Below are positions 29,801-38,341 of a stretch of DNA of 64,000 bases, one piece after another. Below the pieces are notes generated by a model that searched no databases, had not been told where the DNA came from, and saw only the letters and a program-made list of their open reading frames with translations. The stretch covers positions 2,790,001 to 2,854,000 of the forward strand of contig NZ_JRKM01000001.1 in assembly GCF_000768065.1 (NCBI RefSeq). The letters run 5' to 3'. Both the position numbers and the translations under genes were made by a program. Within the stretch, counting starts at the first letter, position 1. Each line of letters opens with the position of its first letter. Source of the stretch: Aquabacterium sp. NJ1 (GTDB lineage Bacteria > Pseudomonadota > Gammaproteobacteria > Burkholderiales > Burkholderiaceae_C).

Positions 29801-32526
29801 GGTGCGTCCGTCCTTGCCGTGTCAATGTGCCGCGCGGGCCGCCAGCGGCGCAGGTGGTCGAGCAGGGCTTGCAGCGTACCGCCCCCTTTGCTCAAGATGG
29901 CTTGCGCCGATCGCGCCAGCAGCGCGAACTCCTCATCGGACAGGATCATGCTGGTCCAGATGAAGACGGGCGTGTCGCGCCAGCGTGGCATGCTGCGCAG
30001 CGCATCGAGCGCGGCGAAGCCATCGAACTCGGGCATCATCAGGTCCAGGATGATGGCGTCAGGCTGGTGCTGGTCCAGCGCTTGCAACGCCAGGCGGGCA
30101 TCGCTCAGGCAGATGGCCTCCAGCCCGATTTGCTGCAAGGTTGCTTGCATCAAGGCCAGCGCGGCGGGGTCGTCATCGATCACCATGATGCGCCCGCCGG
30201 GCTGTTGCCCCAGCCCGATCTGCCTGAGAGCAAGCCCCACCTGCGCCGTCTCGATGGGCTTGAACAGCACATCCGTGATCTGGAAGTTGGCCGTGCCGTG
30301 CGGTGGGCTGGGCATGGTCATGGCCACCACGGGCGTGCGCTGGCTCAGGCCCTGGCGCCGGATCTGCCCCAGCACGTTCAGCCCATGATGATCGGGTAGC
30401 CGAAGGGCCAGCGTGATGGCGTCATACGGGCGTTGCTGCACGCAGGCCAGGGCCTGTTCACCGGTGGTGGCGGCGTCCACCAGGAAGCCGGCATCACGCA
30501 AGGCATTGCGGATGTGTGCCTGTTCCTGGCTTGCATCGTGGATGAGCAGCACACTGTGCTTGTCGTGCACATCGTGCCTGGTCGTGTGGACGCGCGGCAG
30601 GATCAGGTGGAACACGCTGCCCTGCCCGGGCGTACTGCGCACACCCACGTGGCCGCCCTGGGCCGTCACCAGTCGGCGGGTCAGCGCCAGGCCCAGCCCG
30701 GTGCCGGCGTGCTTCTTGGTGTAGACACTCTCCAGTTGCTGGAACTCGGTGAACAGCCTGGGCAGATTCTCTGCGGCGATGCCGATGCCGGTGTCCTCGA
30801 CTTCAATGCGCATGTGCTCAGGCCCATCGGGCAGGGCGCGGATGGTGACCAGGCCGTTGGCCGGGGTGAACTTGATCGCGTTGGACAGGTAGTTGTAGAG
30901 CACCTGCCTGAGTCGCGCCGGGTCCAGCACCAGATGGGCGACCTCGGGGTCGAGTTCCGTGCGGATGCTCACCTGCTGTTTGCTGGCCGATGCATCCAGG
31001 ATGTCGCACACCTCCTTGATCAAGGTGGGCAGGTGCAGGGCTTCGGGATGGAACTCGAACTTGCCCGCCTCCACCTTGGACAGGTCCAACACGTCATTGA
31101 TCAGCTGCAGCAGGTGCCGCCCGCTGGTGCTGATGTGGCCCAGGAAGGCGGCGTACTTGGGCGAGTCCACCGGCACGGCACCCGTTTGCAGCAGATCGGC
31201 AAAGCCGATGACGGCGTTGAGCGGCGTGCGCAACTCGTGCGACATATTGGCCAGGAACTCGCTCTTGAGGCGGCTGGTCTCCTGGATCTGCCGGTTCTCT
31301 GCCGCCAGTTGCTCGCCCTGGGCACGCAAGGCTTCGGCCTGCTTGCGCTCCGTGATGTCGCGGGCGATCTTGGAGGCGCCGATGACCTGGCCCCGCGCAT
31401 CGCGGATGGGCGAGATGGTCACCGAGACGTCAACCAGGCTGCCGTCCTTGCGCTGGCGTACCGTGTCGAAGGCCGGGATGCGCTGCCCCATCGAGATGCG
31501 AAACAGGATGCCCATCTCTTCGAGCGCCCGGTCGGGTGGCAGCAACATCTGTATGGGCCGGCCGATGGCTTCGGCCGCCGTGTAGCCAAAGATGGCTTGC
31601 GCCCCCTTGTTCCAGCTGGTGATGTGGCCGTCCAGGGTCTTGCTGATGATGGCATCGTGCGAAGACTCGACGATGGCCGCCAGCCGGTTGCTGTCAGCAT
31701 GGGCTTCGTACAGCCGCGTCATGTCTCTGAACACCACGGCCATGCCCCGCTCGACCCCTTGAGGTGAGCGGATGAGTGAAGCCTGGCATTCAATCGGTAT
31801 CTTCTTGCCGGTGCGCGAGATCAGCGTGAGGTGGTGAACCTGCTCGATGGAGCCCCCTTGCGCGATCAGCACATCCACAGGGTTGCGATCCGTGTGGCCC
31901 GCCGGGCGCTCCTGCGGGAAGAACACCTCCCAGTAAGAACGGCCTTGCGCTTCGGCCTGCGTCCAGCCCGTCACGGTTTCGGCGGTCTTGTTCAATCGGG
32001 TGACGTGCCCTTGCCGATCTGTGGCGATGAAGCCCGCATCAATGCTGGCCAGCGTGATGAACAAGGCTTCCTGGGTGTCTGCCAGATCGGTTTCGGCCGC
32101 GCGCCGTTGTGCCACCTCGGCTTCCAGCGTGGCGATGACCGCGGTCAACTGCGACACCGAGGGGATGGTCAGCGCCTTCGGGATGAGCTTCCACAAGAGG
32201 ATGGCGGTGCCGACCGAAATCACCGCGGTCACGATCTTGCTGAGGGCTTGCAGGCTGTAGTCGGGTTGCCAGATGGTCCACACGTCCATCACATGGGTCA
32301 AGCCGCACGCGAAGATGAATGCACCAAACAGGGTCACCAGGCCGTGAAGCGAGGCGTCGCGCCGCTTCAAGGCAAAACGCCACAAGGCCAATGGAATGGA
32401 GAAGTAAGCCAGCGCGATCAGGGCGTCTGACGCCACCATGGACCACAGCAGGCCGGGTTGCCAGGTGAAGCAGTAGCCGTGCGGCAGGTAGCCATGTCGG
32501 CCCAGCAAGGATGCGATCTCGTCCAC
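29797..32526 (-). CDS. hybrid histidine kinase with ethylene-receptor (ETR1-like) N-terminal domain
   Basis: A 909-residue membrane kinase. Residues 1-125 form three membrane helices matching the ETR1 ethylene-binding domain. ASDALIALAYFSIPLALWRF contains Asp34 (Asp25 of ETR1). FGAFIFACGLTHVMDVWT contains Cys74 and His78, the equivalents of Cu(I) ligands Cys65 and His69. KIVTAVISVGTAILLWKLIP closes the domain. Two PAS domains follow at about 150-265 and 275-390, then HisKA with His430 (ANMSHELRTPLNA), HATPase_c and two receivers. The first receiver has lost its phosphoacceptor (TLALRLPD where LLD would stand); the second is intact with Asp828. A GTG at 32526 with AAAGGA nine bases upstream is the best start; a TTG at 32580 would add 18 residues. 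It is translationally coupled to the DivK-like regulator. Ethylene as ligand is inference. Confidence 0.93.
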   Translation of the reverse strand: MDEIASLLGRHGYLPHGYCFTWQPGLLWSMVASDALIALAYFSIPLALWRFALKRRDASLHGLVTLFGAFIFACGLTHVMDVWTIWQPDYSLQALSKIVTAVISVGTAILLWKLIPKALTIPSVSQLTAVIATLEAEVAQRRAAETDLADTQEALFITLASIDAGFIATDRQGHVTRLNKTAETVTGWTQAEAQGRSYWEVFFPQERPAGHTDRNPVDVLIAQGGSIEQVHHLTLISRTGKKIPIECQASLIRSPQGVERGMAVVFRDMTRLYEAHADSNRLAAIVESSHDAIISKTLDGHITSWNKGAQAIFGYTAAEAIGRPIQMLLPPDRALEEMGILFRISMGQRIPAFDTVRQRKDGSLVDVSVTISPIRDARGQVIGASKIARDITERKQAEALRAQGEQLAAENRQIQETSRLKSEFLANMSHELRTPLNAVIGFADLLQTGAVPVDSPKYAAFLGHISTSGRHLLQLINDVLDLSKVEAGKFEFHPEALHLPTLIKEVCDILDASASKQQVSIRTELDPEVAHLVLDPARLRQVLYNYLSNAIKFTPANGLVTIRALPDGPEHMRIEVEDTGIGIAAENLPRLFTEFQQLESVYTKKHAGTGLGLALTRRLVTAQGGHVGVRSTPGQGSVFHLILPRVHTTRHDVHDKHSVLLIHDASQEQAHIRNALRDAGFLVDAATTGEQALACVQQRPYDAITLALRLPDHHGLNVLGQIRRQGLSQRTPVVAMTMPSPPHGTANFQITDVLFKPIETAQVGLALRQIGLGQQPGGRIMVIDDDPAALALMQATLQQIGLEAICLSDARLALQALDQHQPDAIILDLMMPEFDGFAALDALRSMPRWRDTPVFIWTSMILSDEEFALLARSAQAILSKGGGTLQALLDHLRRWRPARHIDTARTDAP

Positions 32527-32960
32527 GTCAGCCCGTCCTTTCTTGTCTGGCGCAGCCCATCTTGCGAGCGATCTGCGCAATCAAGAAGCAGAGACATTGG
32601 TCCTCAGAGGGTTGAGGTGTGACAGATGCCGCGCGGTTTCGTTGCCTGTGAGCAACTGTTGAGGCCCGCTGTCACCAGGCCCCATCGACGATGTGCGGCG
32701 ATGGCGGGCGACGCGGGGAAACCCTGTCGTCAGGCGCCGTCCAGCACGTCAGCCAGATCGACGCAGAGACGCAGACGCGGTGCTGACGCAGGCGGCTGAC
32801 GCAGCACATGGCCACCAAACTGTGCCGTCAGACCATGCGCAAACGTGAACTTCTGTTGATCAACAGGGCGAGGAACATTGAGGCAGAACACCTCAAACAG
32901 CCCATCAATACTGCACAATAGCTTGCCCGACGATTGCGGGTGCAACTCGAACTTCGACTT
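32527..32960. other. 434 bp intergenic region, divergent promoters of the ETR1-like kinase and HU
   Basis: No credible coding frame was found here. It must hold the promoters of both the minus-strand kinase and the plus-strand HU gene. A direct repeat of TGACGCAG occurs twice near 32780-32805, and a 14 bp palindrome lies at 32853-32866. I could not fix convincing -35/-10 pairs by eye; AATACT near 32897 is a possible HU -10. Confidence 0.5.
32853..32866. promoter_or_regulatory. perfect 14 bp palindrome upstream of HU
   Basis: CTGTTGATCAACAG is a perfect palindrome 94 bp before the HU start codon. Its length and position suit a dimeric DNA-binding protein, but the regulator is unknown and it may be chance. 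Confidence 0.35.
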
Positions 32961-33332
32961 ATGAACAAGACCGATCTGATCCAGCACCTGGCTGACAAGC
33001 ACACCCTGACCAAGGCTGAAGCCGGCCGCATCCTTGACACCCTGCTCGACGTGGTCGTGGCCAGTGTCAAGAAGGGCGACGCCGTCGTGATTCCTGGTTT
33101 CGGTTCTTTCAAGCAACACGCACGCGCAGCGCGCAACGGCGTGAACCCCAGCACCGGCGCCAAGATCAAGATCGCCGCCGCCAAGCTGCCCAAGTTCACT
33201 CCTGGCGCCACCTTCAAGGCTGCTGTGGACCCCAAGGCCGCTGCTCGCAAGGCTGCTGCCAAGCCCGCCGCCAAGCCTGCCAAGAAGGCCGCCAAGCCTG
33301 CTGCCAAGAAGGCCGCTGCCAAGAAGAAGTAA
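32961..33332 (+). CDS. HU-family histone-like protein with H1-like Lys/Ala tail
   Basis: A 123-residue protein. Residues 1-90 are a full HU fold (MNKTDLIQHLADKHTLTKAE; VIPGFGSFKQHARAARNGVNP, the DNA-binding arm; AAKLPKFTPGATFKAAV). From about 92 on is a 32-residue tail made almost only of Lys, Ala and Pro (AARKAAAKPAAKPAKKAAK), resembling eukaryotic histone H1 tails. HU dimers bend and compact DNA; such tails add non-specific binding and are seen in HU of several Burkholderiales and other bacteria. It has no obvious Shine-Dalgarno site before the ATG. An intrinsic terminator follows. It is a single gene. Confidence 0.95.
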   Translation: MNKTDLIQHLADKHTLTKAEAGRILDTLLDVVVASVKKGDAVVIPGFGSFKQHARAARNGVNPSTGAKIKIAAAKLPKFTPGATFKAAVDPKAAARKAAAKPAAKPAKKAAKPAAKKAAAKKK

Positions 33333-33364
33333 GCCGGTGTGTGCCGCACCATGCGGCCGCCAGT

Positions 33365-34261
33365 TCAACAGGGCCTTTGGGCCCTGTTTCTATTTGGGGC
33401 GGGCGCGCTCGGGTACTGCTCCTCCACCCAGTCGGGGTGCTTCCACAGGATGCGCAAGTCTTTGTGGCGCCAGACATCGGCCCACATGGCGAACCACTCG
33501 TCCAGGTTCAGTCGCAGCGGGTTGAGCGTGGTGGGCTGGCGCATGCTGATGCCATACACGATCGGGCCGGCATCACGCTCGTCCACGAAGGTGCCGAACA
33601 GGCGGTCCCAGATGATCAGCACGCCGCCGAAGTTGGTGTCGATTTGCGCGGGGTTGCGGCCATGGTGCACGCGGTGGTGCGAGGGCGTGTTGAAGATGGC
33701 TTCGTACCAGGCCGGCAGGCGCTTGATCGTCTCGGTGTGGATGAAGAACTGGTAGAACAGGTTCAGCTCGATCGCGGTCACCACCGCCATCTTGTCAAAG
33801 CCGATCAAGGCCAGGGGCAGGCACCACACGAACACCAGGCCACTGAGGTCGAACAGGAAGTTCTGGCGCAGCGCCGTCGAGAAGTTGTAGCGCACCGAGC
33901 TGTGGTGGGTGACATGCGAGCACCAGGCGTAGCGCAGCTTGTGCATCAGCACGTGCGCCACGAAGAACATGAAGTCGGTCGCGACAAACAGCAGCGCGTA
34001 CCCCACCCACTTGTTGGCCGGCTTGTACTGCAGGCCCAGCCTGACGACGTCGTCATAGAACCGCGTGATGAATACGGCCACCACGGCGGCGTCCACCATC
34101 TTGTACATGAAGCCCGTGCTGATGTTGGCCAGCGACTCGCGCAGCTTGTAAGCGTCGCGCTTGCCCTGCCGGCGCAGGTAGGCGGCCTCGGTCAGGATGA
34201 CGAGCAGGAAGGCCGTACCGGCGATCAGCACGAAGCCCAATGCGTGAAGAATGTCTTGCAT
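33365..34261 (-). CDS. sterol desaturase / fatty acid hydroxylase family membrane protein
   Basis: A 298-residue integral membrane protein with the di-iron His clusters of the family: HVLMH (His103, 107), HVTHH (His116, 119, 120) and HHRVHH (195, 196, 199, 200), plus later His residues. It has four or more membrane helices. Such enzymes use O2 and a non-haem di-iron centre to hydroxylate or desaturate lipids or sterols; the substrate here is unknown. ATG at 34261 has GGAG upstream at a suitable distance and is preferred over 34276 and 34381. It is divergent from an AraC-type regulator 98 bp away, which may control it. Its 3' end contains the HU terminator on the other strand. Confidence 0.9.
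   Translation of the reverse strand: MQDILHALGFVLIAGTAFLLVILTEAAYLRRQGKRDAYKLRESLANISTGFMYKMVDAAVVAVFITRFYDDVVRLGLQYKPANKWVGYALLFVATDFMFFVAHVLMHKLRYAWCSHVTHHSSVRYNFSTALRQNFLFDLSGLVFVWCLPLALIGFDKMAVVTAIELNLFYQFFIHTETIKRLPAWYEAIFNTPSHHRVHHGRNPAQIDTNFGGVLIIWDRLFGTFVDERDAGPIVYGISMRQPTTLNPLRLNLDEWFAMWADVWRHKDLRILWKHPDWVEEQYPSAPAPNRNRAQRPC
33367..33396 (+). terminator. intrinsic terminator of the HU gene
   Basis: A 9 bp GC-rich stem (AACAGGGCC / GGCCCTGTT) with a TTTG loop, followed by TCTATTT, lies 35 bp after the HU stop codon. It overlaps the last codons of the opposing desaturase-family gene. Confidence 0.75.
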
Positions 34262-34318
34262 GACGGCTGACTCCATCGACGTGATGGCATGCAATGTAAA
34301 GACGGGGGGTGCCCTTCG

Positions 34319-34337
34319 CATCGACAATCGATGTCGG
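34319..34337. promoter_or_regulatory. inverted repeat in the divergent AraC/desaturase promoter region
   Basis: CATCG-N5-CGATG overlaps CGACA-N5-TGTCG in the 97 bp between the desaturase-family gene and the AraC-type gene. It could be an operator, for example for the AraC-type protein, but AraC sites are usually direct repeats, so this is tentative. Confidence 0.3.
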
Positions 34338-34358
34338 CTTTTTAACGATCCATGACAT

Positions 34359-35357
34359 ATGAGCATGCTGGTGCGCGTCACAGGAGCCTGGACGCAATTG
34401 CTGACGGATTGGCTGGATGCGCAGCGCCTGCCCGCGCCGGCGATCAGGGCGCGCCTGGCTGCCTTCGCGCCCGACGACGCGGTGCCGCTGGCTGTCTGGA
34501 GCGAGGCGCTGACACAAGCGGCCGCGCTGCGCCCGGACCTGGTGGCGCCGGGGCTGTCGATCGGCGCAGGCGTCTTGCCCCGCCACGTGGGCGTGCTGGG
34601 CTACCTCGTGCTGGCCAGCGACAACCTGGCTGGCGCCATGGCCGCCTACCAGCGTTATGAACGCCTCTTCTACGGCGTGGACCTGGCCGAGGTCGTGATG
34701 CACCGTCAGGAGGTCGAGATCCGCTGGCCATCGCGCGCCAGCACCGGCATGCTGGCCGATGAAACCGCCATCGCCGCCCTGGTCACCTTCCTGCGCAAGC
34801 AGATCGACAACCCGCCGCCGCCCTCGCGCGTGGGCTTTGTCCACCAGGTGCCCGGTGATCGCGTCCAGGCCTGCGAGGCCTTCTTCGGCTGCCCGGTCGA
34901 TTTTGGTGCCAACTACACGCGGGTGCGCTTTCCGATCTCGTACATGAGCATCCCGATGCCGCACCGCGAGCCCGGCTTGCGTGCCCTGCTCGACCGCCAG
35001 GCCCAGGCTCTGCTCGATGCGCTGCCCGACCCGAACGTTTTCGACAAGGCCGTGCAAGAGCTGCTGGTGCGCCTGCTGCCCGATGGTGAGGTCTCGGTGG
35101 ACAAGGTCGCGCAGGCCTTGCACCAGTCCACCCGCACCTTGCAGCGCCGCCTGGCCGACAGCGGCATGACCTGGCAGCAACTGCTGGACCGCACGCGTGA
35201 ACAACTGGCCCGCCAGTACCTGGGCGACCGCGCTTTGTCACTGGCTGAAATCGCCCTGCTGCTGGGCTACAGCGAGCAAAGCGCCTTTACGCGTTCTTTC
35301 AAACGCTGGACGGGGCAAACACCTTTGGCCTTCCGGACACAATCTGTTCATCTTTAA
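34359..35357 (+). CDS. AraC-family transcriptional regulator
   Basis: A 332-residue regulator. The N-terminal about 190 residues are the arabinose-binding-like sensor domain of the OruR/ArgR subgroup (LSIGAGVLPRHVGVLGYLVL; AYQRYERLFYGVD). The C-terminal about 100 residues are two helix-turn-helix motifs of AraC type (VSVDKVAQALHQSTRTLQRR; LSLAEIALLLGYSEQSAFTR then SFKRWTGQTPLAFR). It probably activates genes in response to a small molecule. The divergent sterol-desaturase-family gene, 98 bp away, is the most likely target, by position only. Confidence 0.93.
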   Translation: MSMLVRVTGAWTQLLTDWLDAQRLPAPAIRARLAAFAPDDAVPLAVWSEALTQAAALRPDLVAPGLSIGAGVLPRHVGVLGYLVLASDNLAGAMAAYQRYERLFYGVDLAEVVMHRQEVEIRWPSRASTGMLADETAIAALVTFLRKQIDNPPPPSRVGFVHQVPGDRVQACEAFFGCPVDFGANYTRVRFPISYMSIPMPHREPGLRALLDRQAQALLDALPDPNVFDKAVQELLVRLLPDGEVSVDKVAQALHQSTRTLQRRLADSGMTWQQLLDRTREQLARQYLGDRALSLAEIALLLGYSEQSAFTRSFKRWTGQTPLAFRTQSVHL

Positions 35358-35408
35358 GGGCTCAGTCGGGGTGACAATCGAGGCTTACCGTTTTCACACG
35401 CCTGACTC

Positions 35409-36302
35409 ATGTCCTCGACCTCCCCGGCGCCCGCCGACCAAGCTGCTGTACCCACCACGCCCGAAGCCCTCACTGCGCCTGCGGTGGCCGATGGCGTGGC
35501 CTCGCCCGTTGACGCGGCTCAGCAGCCCGGTTCGGCTGGTGCGGCCGACAAGCCTGCCGAAACGCCTGCGGCCACGGCCGCCCGCCTGGCCGAGCTGTTT
35601 CCCGCCCTGTTCAAGGGCCAGCCCAAGCCGCTGAAGCTGCGCATCCAGGTCGACATCCAGGAGCGCGCCCCCGGCGTGTTCAGCAAGCAGGCCCTGTCGG
35701 CCTTCTTCCGCCGCTACACCGGTGCCACGTCTTACCTGATTGCCGTCTCCAAAGGCGTGCAGCGCTTTGACCTGGACGGCCAACCAGCAGGCGAACTGAC
35801 CGAAGAGCACCGCAAGGTGGCCGCCGATGAGCTGGCCCGCCGCCGGACCCTCACCAACGCCAGGCGTGAGCAGGATCAGGCCGAGCGCCGCAACCGCGCT
35901 TCGTTGCTGCGTGATTTCGAAACCACCAAGCTGACCACGGCCAACTTCTGCGCCCTCAAAGGCGTGGCACCTGAGGCCCTGGAAGGCCTGCTGGCCCAGG
36001 CCCGTGCCGAAGCACTGGAAGACGCGCAAAGGCCGCAACGCCCGCACCATGGCCATGGTGGGCGCCCCGAGCACGGCCGCCGTGAAGGCCAAGGCCGACC
36101 GGGTGGACAGCCCGGCCGCCCCGGCAACGGTGGCCCGCGTCGCGAAGGCCAGGGCCCCCGCCGTGAAGGCCAGCCGCGAGGTGATGCCCCCCGTGGCGAT
36201 CAACGCCGCGCAGGCGGCCCCCGCGAAGGCGCGCCACGTGAAGGGGGGCGCCGTGAGGGTGGCCCGCGTGGCCAGGGTGGTGGTGAGCAGACCAAGGGCT
36301 GA
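35409..36302 (+). CDS. ProQ/FinO-family RNA chaperone with Arg/Gly-rich tail
   Basis: A 297-residue protein. An Ala/Pro-rich start leads to a FinO/ProQ domain at about 58-175 (LFPALFKGQPKPLKLRIQ; GVFSKQALSAFFRRYTGATSYL; FDLDGQPAGELTEEHR), which binds structured RNA 3' ends and sRNAs. From about 205 to the end is a low-complexity tail rich in Arg, Gly, Pro and Glu with repeats such as RREGQGP and PREGGRREGG, like RGG boxes. The DNA there is itself repetitive (CGTGAAGGCC repeated). The stop is 2 bases before the next ATG, so the methyltransferase, creB and creC are probably on the same mRNA. The role in this organism is inferred from the family. Confidence 0.93.
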   Translation: MSSTSPAPADQAAVPTTPEALTAPAVADGVASPVDAAQQPGSAGAADKPAETPAATAARLAELFPALFKGQPKPLKLRIQVDIQERAPGVFSKQALSAFFRRYTGATSYLIAVSKGVQRFDLDGQPAGELTEEHRKVAADELARRRTLTNARREQDQAERRNRASLLRDFETTKLTTANFCALKGVAPEALEGLLAQARAEALEDAQRPQRPHHGHGGRPEHGRREGQGRPGGQPGRPGNGGPRREGQGPRREGQPRGDAPRGDQRRAGGPREGAPREGGRREGGPRGQGGGEQTKG

Positions 36303-36304
36303 GG

Positions 36305-37600
36305 ATGTCGCTGGACGAGGCCAACGCCGCGCCCCTGTCGCGCTTTGCTGATCTGCTGACCCAGGCGCTGGCGCAAGGGCGCTGCGACAAGCTGGTGCTG
36401 GCCAACTACCAGGGTGACGACGCCCAGCTCGGGCCGGATCTCCAGCGCGTGCTGGCACGCCCGGTGCAGCTCAAGGGCGCGCCTCACCTGTCGCTGGTGC
36501 TGCGCTACCCCACCAAGGACATCACCAGGAACCTGCCGCTGGCCAACGGCATCCAGCAGGTGATGGCCTGGGCTCAGGCCCGGTCGTTCCGCAACGCCCA
36601 CCTGCACACGCCCACCGAGGAGGTGCAGCTGGCCTTCAGCAAGAAGGGCAAGGCCAGCGTGCGCGTGGGCAAACCATCGAACGCCGAAGCCGCGCAAGCG
36701 CGTGCGGAGGCGGCTGCAGCAGGGCGCCCGGGTTCGGCCGCTGTCGTGTCGGCGCCTGTGGATACGACCAGCGCCGGCCACAACCGCGACAAGCACCGCT
36801 TCCTCGAACTCTCGCGCCCCTTCCTGCACGAGCTGGGCGTCACCGATGCCAATGGCCAGCTGATCCCGGCCATGTCGCGCAAGTGGAAGCAGATCAACAA
36901 GTTCGTCGAGGTGTTCGCCGCGGCACTGGCGCGCTCACCCCTGGCCGATCAGCAAGAAATCCACGTGGTGGATTTCGGCTCCGGCAAGGGTTACCTGACC
37001 TTTGCCATCCACGACTGGTTGCGCCACAGCATGGGCCGCGATGCCCGCGTGACCGGGGTTGAACTGCGCGACGAGTTGGTCCAGCTCTGCCAGCGCGTGA
37101 TCGGCAAGCTGAAGCTTGACGGCATGGACTACGAGCAAGGCGACGTGCGCGACTACCACCCCGCCGCACTCAACGTCATGATCGCCCTGCACGCCTGCGA
37201 CGTGGCCACCGACTACGCCATCCACCTGGGCATCCGCGCCGGCGCCGAGATCATCATGTGCTCGCCCTGCTGCCACAAGCAGATCCGCCCGCAGCTGTTG
37301 AGCCCGCACCCGCTGCGCCCCATCCTGCAGCACGGCATCCACCTGGGCCAGGAGGCCGAGATGCTGACCGATGGCCTGCGTGCCTTGCTGCTGGACGCGG
37401 CGGGTTACGACACCCAGGTCTTCGAGTTCATCTCGCTGGAACACACCAACAAGAACAAGATGATCCTGGCCGTCAAGCGCGCCAAGGCCAAGTCGCCCGA
37501 CGAGGTCATCAACCAGATCCGCGACATCAAGGCCTTCTACGGCATCCACGAGCAGTGCCTGGAAAGCCTGCTCAAGGCGGATGGGCTGCTGCCGGCTTGA
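36305..37600 (+). CDS. METTL25-like SAM-dependent methyltransferase
   Basis: A 431-residue protein. The N-terminal about 140 residues have no recognised fold. The C-terminal part has a SAM motif I VVDFGSGKGYLTF around 221-233, an acidic VTGVELRDELVQLC motif II, and the HACDVATD (from His296) and MCSPCCHKQIRP signatures seen in METTL25/Methyltransf_32-type enzymes. Such bacterial proteins are likely RNA or protein methyltransferases, with unknown target. It is tightly coupled on both sides: 2 bases after proQ and 3 bases before creB. The joint run with an RNA chaperone supports, but does not prove, an RNA substrate. Confidence 0.85.
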   Translation: MSLDEANAAPLSRFADLLTQALAQGRCDKLVLANYQGDDAQLGPDLQRVLARPVQLKGAPHLSLVLRYPTKDITRNLPLANGIQQVMAWAQARSFRNAHLHTPTEEVQLAFSKKGKASVRVGKPSNAEAAQARAEAAAAGRPGSAAVVSAPVDTTSAGHNRDKHRFLELSRPFLHELGVTDANGQLIPAMSRKWKQINKFVEVFAAALARSPLADQQEIHVVDFGSGKGYLTFAIHDWLRHSMGRDARVTGVELRDELVQLCQRVIGKLKLDGMDYEQGDVRDYHPAALNVMIALHACDVATDYAIHLGIRAGAEIIMCSPCCHKQIRPQLLSPHPLRPILQHGIHLGQEAEMLTDGLRALLLDAAGYDTQVFEFISLEHTNKNKMILAVKRAKAKSPDEVINQIRDIKAFYGIHEQCLESLLKADGLLPA

Positions 37601-37603
37601 GTG

Positions 37604-38341
37604 ATGGACAGCCTGCCTGTGCGCCCGCGTCTGCTGCTGCTGGAAGACGATCCGGCCATCGCGCAGACCGTGGTGTATGCCTTGACCCGTGAGGGCTTCG
37701 ATGTCGAGCACGTGATGCTGGTGAGCCAGGCGCGCAGCCAGCTCATGCCGGGCGAACTTGCTTTCGCCGCAGCCATCCTGGACGTGGGGCTGCCCGATGG
37801 CAATGGCCTGGATCTCTGCCAGGCCTTGCGGCAGGCGGGCGGGCCACAGGCGGCTTTGCCGGTGCTGATGCTGACCGCGCGCAGCGAAGAGATCGACCGT
37901 GTGCTGGGCCTGGAGCTGGGCGCCGACGACTACCTCACCAAACCCTTCAGCCCCCGTGAGCTGTGCGCGCGGGTGCGGGCCTTGCTGCGCCGCGCCAGAC
38001 TCACGGCATCACAAGCTGTGCCGGCGGTGCCCGCGGCAGCGGCCGGGCCACGCCTGGTCTGTGACGAGCCCGGCCAGCGCATCCGCTACGGCGAGCAGTG
38101 GCTGGCGCTGACCCGCCGTGAGCTGGGCCTGCTGATGCTGCTCTTGAAGTCGCCCGGCCGTGTCTGGCCGCGCGAGGCCTTGCTGGACGCCGTCTGGGGG
38201 CAGGACGCCGACAGCACCGACCGCACGGTGGATACCCACATCAAGACGCTGCGCGCCAAACTGCGTGATGCCGGCGCGCACACCGACCTCATCGTTACCC
38301 ACCGAGGCCTGGGCTACGCCCTGGACCCCGCGCTGCTGTGA
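37604..38341 (+). CDS. creB: response regulator CreB (OmpR family)
   Basis: A 245-residue regulator. The receiver domain has LLLEDDPA near the start, phosphoacceptor Asp60 (AAILDVGLPDGNG), Thr in MLTARSE and Lys in LTKPFSP. A winged-helix DNA-binding domain follows (LALTRRELGLLMLLLKSPG; VDTHIKTLRAKLRDAG; HRGLGYAL). The CreB identity rests on the following creC and creD genes and on a perfect CreB-type site before creD. An in-frame GTG at 37601 is an alternative start. Its stop overlaps the creC GTG start (GTGA). Confidence 0.93.
   Translation: MDSLPVRPRLLLLEDDPAIAQTVVYALTREGFDVEHVMLVSQARSQLMPGELAFAAAILDVGLPDGNGLDLCQALRQAGGPQAALPVLMLTARSEEIDRVLGLELGADDYLTKPFSPRELCARVRALLRRARLTASQAVPAVPAAAAGPRLVCDEPGQRIRYGEQWLALTRRELGLLMLLLKSPGRVWPREALLDAVWGQDADSTDRTVDTHIKTLRAKLRDAGAHTDLIVTHRGLGYALDPALL

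Noticed and set aside
36004..36351. Lys/Ala-rich 115-codon frame inside proQ
   Set aside because: It looks like a histone-like protein, but it is the second frame of the repetitive Arg/Gly-coding tail of ProQ, with no ribosome site, and it runs over the proQ stop.
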